Of a DNA stretch of 64,000 nucleotides, positions 61,420 through 64,000 are shown one piece after another. How positions within the stretch are numbered: the first letter of the stretch is position 1; every line of letters begins with the position of its first letter. This DNA is from Bradyrhizobium diazoefficiens (GTDB lineage Bacteria > Pseudomonadota > Alphaproteobacteria > Rhizobiales > Xanthobacteraceae). The stretch is from positions 1,795,001-1,859,000 of the forward strand of contig NZ_CP067100.1 of the NCBI RefSeq assembly GCF_016616235.1, written 5' to 3'. The notes under the pieces were generated by a model. It saw only the letters and a list, made by a program, of their open reading frames with translations. It did no database searches and was not told the DNA's origin. Both the position numbers and the translations under genes were made by a program.

Positions 61420-62286
61420 ATGGGTAAGCGGGCCAAACGTGGAAAGGCGGAGACGCTCGCACTACCCGCGGTCGCGAGAGTTGCGATTGGCGCAGTGGCC
61501 GTCGCCGTAGTGGGGTACGGTTTGCTGTCTCGTCCGGCGAGCGTGCAACCGTCACGGAAGCCGTCGGCGCCTGAAGCCCGGGCATCCTCAACGCCGGTTT
61601 ACGTCGCTCCAGTTCATGCATCAGCGCCAGCTCCGGCTCCGATTCCTCCTCCCGCCTCGGCCCCTCTGGTCGAACCACCAAAAGCCGACGCCGACGTTCC
61701 CGGAGCACTTGTCCGGCAGGTGGTTGACTACGCCAGCCACCAGGCGCCCGGCACCGTGATCATCGATACCAAGAACACGTTCCTTTATCTCGTCCTGAAC
61801 GACACGCAAGCGATGCGCTACGGCATCGGTGTTGGCCGCGAAGGTTTCGCATGGTCAGGCGAGCAGACCGTGGCGCGTAAAGCCGAATGGCCGGATTGGC
61901 GCCCGCCTGCGGAGATGGTCGGGCGTCAGCCTTATCTGCCGCGGTTCATGGCAGGCGGTCCCGGCAACCCGCTCGGCGCCCGGGCGATGTATCTGGGCGA
62001 GACCGAATATCGCATTCACGGCACCAACAAACCCGATACGATCGGCAAGCGGGTGTCGTCCGGCTGTATCCGGCTGACCAATGACGACGTCACGGATCTG
62101 TATGAGCGGGTGAAAGTCGGAGCCAAGGTGATCGTGCTGCCGGCAAATGCGGCCCGCCGGCCATCCCAGGGCGCGCCGACCGACGCCGCGTTCCGATTGC
62201 CTGACCCGGCATTGCCATCGAAGCGGCCGCTCGCGGCTAACGCGCAGATGCTGTCACCCGGACCGAAGATCGCCGAGGCGCAGTAA
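61420..62286 (+). CDS. L,D-transpeptidase (YkuD domain)
   Basis: A 288-residue exported or anchored cell-wall enzyme. A signal-anchor (about 18-40, ARVAIGAVAVAVVGYGLLS) leads into a Pro/Ala-rich linker (about 45-95) and the YkuD domain: TVIIDTKNTFLYLVLNDTQAMRYGIGVG, then the catalytic IHGTNKPDTIGKRVSSGCIRLTNDDV, with active Cys in SSGCIRL. It makes 3-3 peptidoglycan crosslinks or attaches proteins. ATG 61420 with GGGGAAAG upstream; the long reading from 61270 is unlikely. The end is Pro/Ala-rich and disordered. Confidence 0.93.
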   Translation: MGKRAKRGKAETLALPAVARVAIGAVAVAVVGYGLLSRPASVQPSRKPSAPEARASSTPVYVAPVHASAPAPAPIPPPASAPLVEPPKADADVPGALVRQVVDYASHQAPGTVIIDTKNTFLYLVLNDTQAMRYGIGVGREGFAWSGEQTVARKAEWPDWRPPAEMVGRQPYLPRFMAGGPGNPLGARAMYLGETEYRIHGTNKPDTIGKRVSSGCIRLTNDDVTDLYERVKVGAKVIVLPANAARRPSQGAPTDAAFRLPDPALPSKRPLAANAQMLSPGPKIAEAQ

Positions 62287-62506
62287 ACTCAGTCCTCGGG
62301 CTGTAACTGACGACAAGCAAACATTCAGGTCGCCGCTTTAGCCCATCGCTGGCTCTGCGACCATCTAGCAGGGGTCTGCATTCAGGCGTAGAGGGGACTG
62401 GAGCTCCGGCTGCTCTTTGCTTCGGCTTGTGACCCGGAGCTGACTTGATCGAAGTTGGGCTGATCGCTTAAACCAGCTGCGATGCCTGAAAAGATAGGAA
62501 GCTCGT

Positions 62507-62902
62507 ATGCCCCTGCGATCAGCATATTTTGAAAACTGGAAAAGTGGTCCTACGGTACTCCTTTGGGGTGACGCAACCGGCATGCGTCGGTTGGAAGACT
62601 TTCTGCGGGCTCTCTGGAGGACTCCGTACGCCCCTGCGTTTGAAGACTTCTGCATCCCCGTAGATGGCAACAAGATTACAATCAGACCTGTATCGGTCGA
62701 GCGAGACGCCGGGATGCGTCACGGCCGCGATGCTTTGGAGTGGAGCCTGCATCCGGCATTGGCAGAGGATTTTGCTGACAGAATAGCCGCGTTGGTGCCA
62801 TCAGCGTCAGGACATCAGTATCTCGACGCTCGCGGAAACAGTGTCGCGGTTGAAGTTTCGGCGGGCGAGTATCCAGAGACCTTTCATCCAAATCGACGAT
62901 AA
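62507..62902 (+). CDS. Hypothetical protein, unknown function
   Basis: A 131-residue cytosolic-looking protein, MPLRSAYFENWKSGPTVLLW with later GMRRLEDFLRALWRTP and RHGRDALEWSLHPALAEDFADRIAALV. AGGAAG precedes the ATG by about seven bases. It has no signal, membrane span or motif that I recognise, but codon use and composition look coding. It lies between the transpeptidase and P450 genes on the same strand. Confidence 0.6.
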   Translation: MPLRSAYFENWKSGPTVLLWGDATGMRRLEDFLRALWRTPYAPAFEDFCIPVDGNKITIRPVSVERDAGMRHGRDALEWSLHPALAEDFADRIAALVPSASGHQYLDARGNSVAVEVSAGEYPETFHPNRR

Positions 62903-63041
62903 ACCCGCCGACATACGGCAACGTCCGTTTGTGGCCCATAACGAACGTCGTTGATGCGTTCGTCGATGTCCGTTGTTATAGGGCATGCGGACCACTATCG
63001 CGTCCCTCGTTCCCGGCAATGTAGATACATCCTCATCCGGC

Positions 63042-63063
63042 CTGTCCCTATCCTTAGGGACAG
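63042..63063. promoter_or_regulatory. Inverted repeat upstream of the P450 gene
   Basis: CTGTCCCTA-TCCT-TAGGGACAG, perfect 9-bp arms and 4-base loop, about 60 bp before the P450 start. It could be an operator or a terminator of the preceding gene. Confidence 0.5.
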
Positions 63064-63124
63064 ACGCCGGCGGCGGATTTCGGTAGTCTGTCCTGGATCA
63101 CACGACACTCCAGGGGAGGCCGCC

Positions 63125-64000
63125 TTGAGCACCGCGCCGCGCATCGACATCGACCCGACCGCATTCTGGGCCGACCCCTATCCGATGCTCGCAAAGATGC
63201 GCAAGGAGGCGCCGATCGCCTTCGTGCCGCAGCTCGGCTCGACGCTCTTGGCCAGTCGCGATGACATCTCGATCTCCGAGAAGCAGATCGACGTGTTCTC
63301 CTCGCACCAGCCCGCCGGCCTGATGAACCGGCTGATGGGCCACAACATGATGCGCAAGGACGGCGAGGCGCACCAAATCGAGCGGCGCGCGATGTTTCCG
63401 GCGGTGTCGCCGAAGACGGTGAAGGCCTACTGGACCGCGGTGTTCCAGGCCCATGCGGATCGCATCCTCGATGAGATCGCGCCGGGGCGCATCGACCTCA
63501 TGCGCGACTTCGCGCTGCCGTTCTCCGGCGAGTGCCTGAAGTCGATCACCGGCCTCACCAATATCGGCTTTGAGGACATGGATGCCTGGTCGCAAGGCAT
63601 GATCGAGGGCATTGCCAACTACGCCGGCGATCCCGCGGTCGAGGCGCGCTGCCACGCCGCGACGTCAGGCATCGACGCCGCGATCGACGACATCCTGCCG
63701 GCGATGCGCAAGCATCCCGATCAGAGCATTTTGGGCGTGCTGCTCGCCTCCGGCATGCCGATGGAAAGCGTGCGCGCCAACGTCAAGCTCGCGATCTCGG
63801 GCGGCCAGAACGAGCCGCGCAAGGCGATCGCCGGCACGGTGTGGGCGCTGCTGACTCATCCCGCGCAGCTCGATCTGGTCCTGCGCGGTGACGTGTCCTG
63901 GCTCCAGGCCTTCGAGGAATATGCCCGCTGGATCTCGCCGATCGGCATGTCGCCGCGGCGGATCGCAAAGCCGTGGACGATCCGCGACGTGTCGTTTGAG
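63125..64000 (+). CDS. Cytochrome P450, N-terminal 292 residues (cut by window edge)
   Basis: The gene starts at TTG 63125 with a strong GGGGAGG at 63113-63119 and runs off the window. It reads STAPRIDIDPTAFWADPYPM, a typical bacterial P450 N terminus without a membrane anchor, then VFSSHQPAGLMNRLMGHNMM and the helix-C-like HQIERRAMFPAVS. The I-helix is LAISGGQNEPRKAIAGTVWAL, where the normal A-G-x-(D/E)-T is G-G-Q-N-E-P; ExxR is EYAR in FEEYARWISP. The heme Cys lies outside the window. Electron partners and substrate are unknown. Confidence 0.88.
   Translation, partial: MSTAPRIDIDPTAFWADPYPMLAKMRKEAPIAFVPQLGSTLLASRDDISISEKQIDVFSSHQPAGLMNRLMGHNMMRKDGEAHQIERRAMFPAVSPKTVKAYWTAVFQAHADRILDEIAPGRIDLMRDFALPFSGECLKSITGLTNIGFEDMDAWSQGMIEGIANYAGDPAVEARCHAATSGIDAAIDDILPAMRKHPDQSILGVLLASGMPMESVRANVKLAISGGQNEPRKAIAGTVWALLTHPAQLDLVLRGDVSWLQAFEEYARWISPIGMSPRRIAKPWTIRDVSFE

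Overview
The window is a 64 kb, high-GC chromosomal segment from an alphaproteobacterium, most likely Bradyrhizobium or a close Nitrobacteraceae relative. This is inferred from gene content (many ABC and tripartite uptake systems, several small Bradyrhizobium-type hypothetical proteins, c-di-GMP enzymes, a soluble P450) and from typical rhizobial intergenic palindromes. About 60 protein genes are supported. I saw no rRNA, tRNA or CRISPR array. Both ends cut genes: purK at the left and a cytochrome P450 at the right.

Layout. 1-4.4 kb: purK-purE, a diguanylate cyclase, four small proteins (two DUF465-like, divergent) and an FAD-dependent oxidoreductase. 4.5-11.9 kb: a membrane PAS-GGDEF-EAL protein, glpD, and a polyamine-type ABC transporter (ATPase plus two permeases) without an adjacent binding protein. 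11.9-16.2 kb: an AT-richer HD-domain phosphohydrolase next to a carbohydrate-type ABC operon that lacks an ATPase. 16.6-20.2 kb: LysR regulator divergent from a PrpF/oxalomesaconate-tautomerase-like gene and a DctA-type transporter. 20.4-25.1 kb: AsmA-like protein, 3-oxoacid CoA-transferase A/B, GNAT, small monooxygenase-fold protein. 25.1-30.7 kb: GntR regulator divergent from a ribose/xylose-type ABC operon and a DUF1349 gene, with inverted repeats between them. 30.9-34.5 kb: MuiA-like protein, repeats, an intact IS5-type element inserted in a hairpin repeat, and a frameshifted remnant of a phytase-esterase-like gene. 34.6-39.1 kb: a second ATPase-less carbohydrate ABC operon led by a D-2-hydroxyacid dehydrogenase. 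39.3-45 kb: a Cache chemoreceptor, a Bug-type binding protein, and two paralogous DMT exporters around a DUF1330 gene and a 150-bp inverted-repeat element. 45.2-53.3 kb: purA, a proline-rich membrane protein, small secreted or membrane proteins (two Cys-rich) and msrA-msrB. 53.4-64 kb: secreted TPR-caspase protein, RecD-like helicase, LLM flavin monooxygenase, RlpA-like protein, a LuxR-type regulator fused to a His-rich repeat tail, an L,D-transpeptidase, and the P450.

Functionally the segment is dominated by uptake of small organic substrates (polyamine, sugars/polyols, C4-dicarboxylates, carboxylates) with linked catabolic enzymes, plus purine synthesis (purK, purE, purA), c-di-GMP turnover and envelope or oxidative-stress functions. 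The most unusual single gene is at 59140-61233. Its N-terminal receiver-like domain lacks the usual phosphorylation residues, it has a LuxR helix-turn-helix, and it ends in a long tail with five copies of a 32-residue, histidine-rich repeat at an exact 96-bp period.
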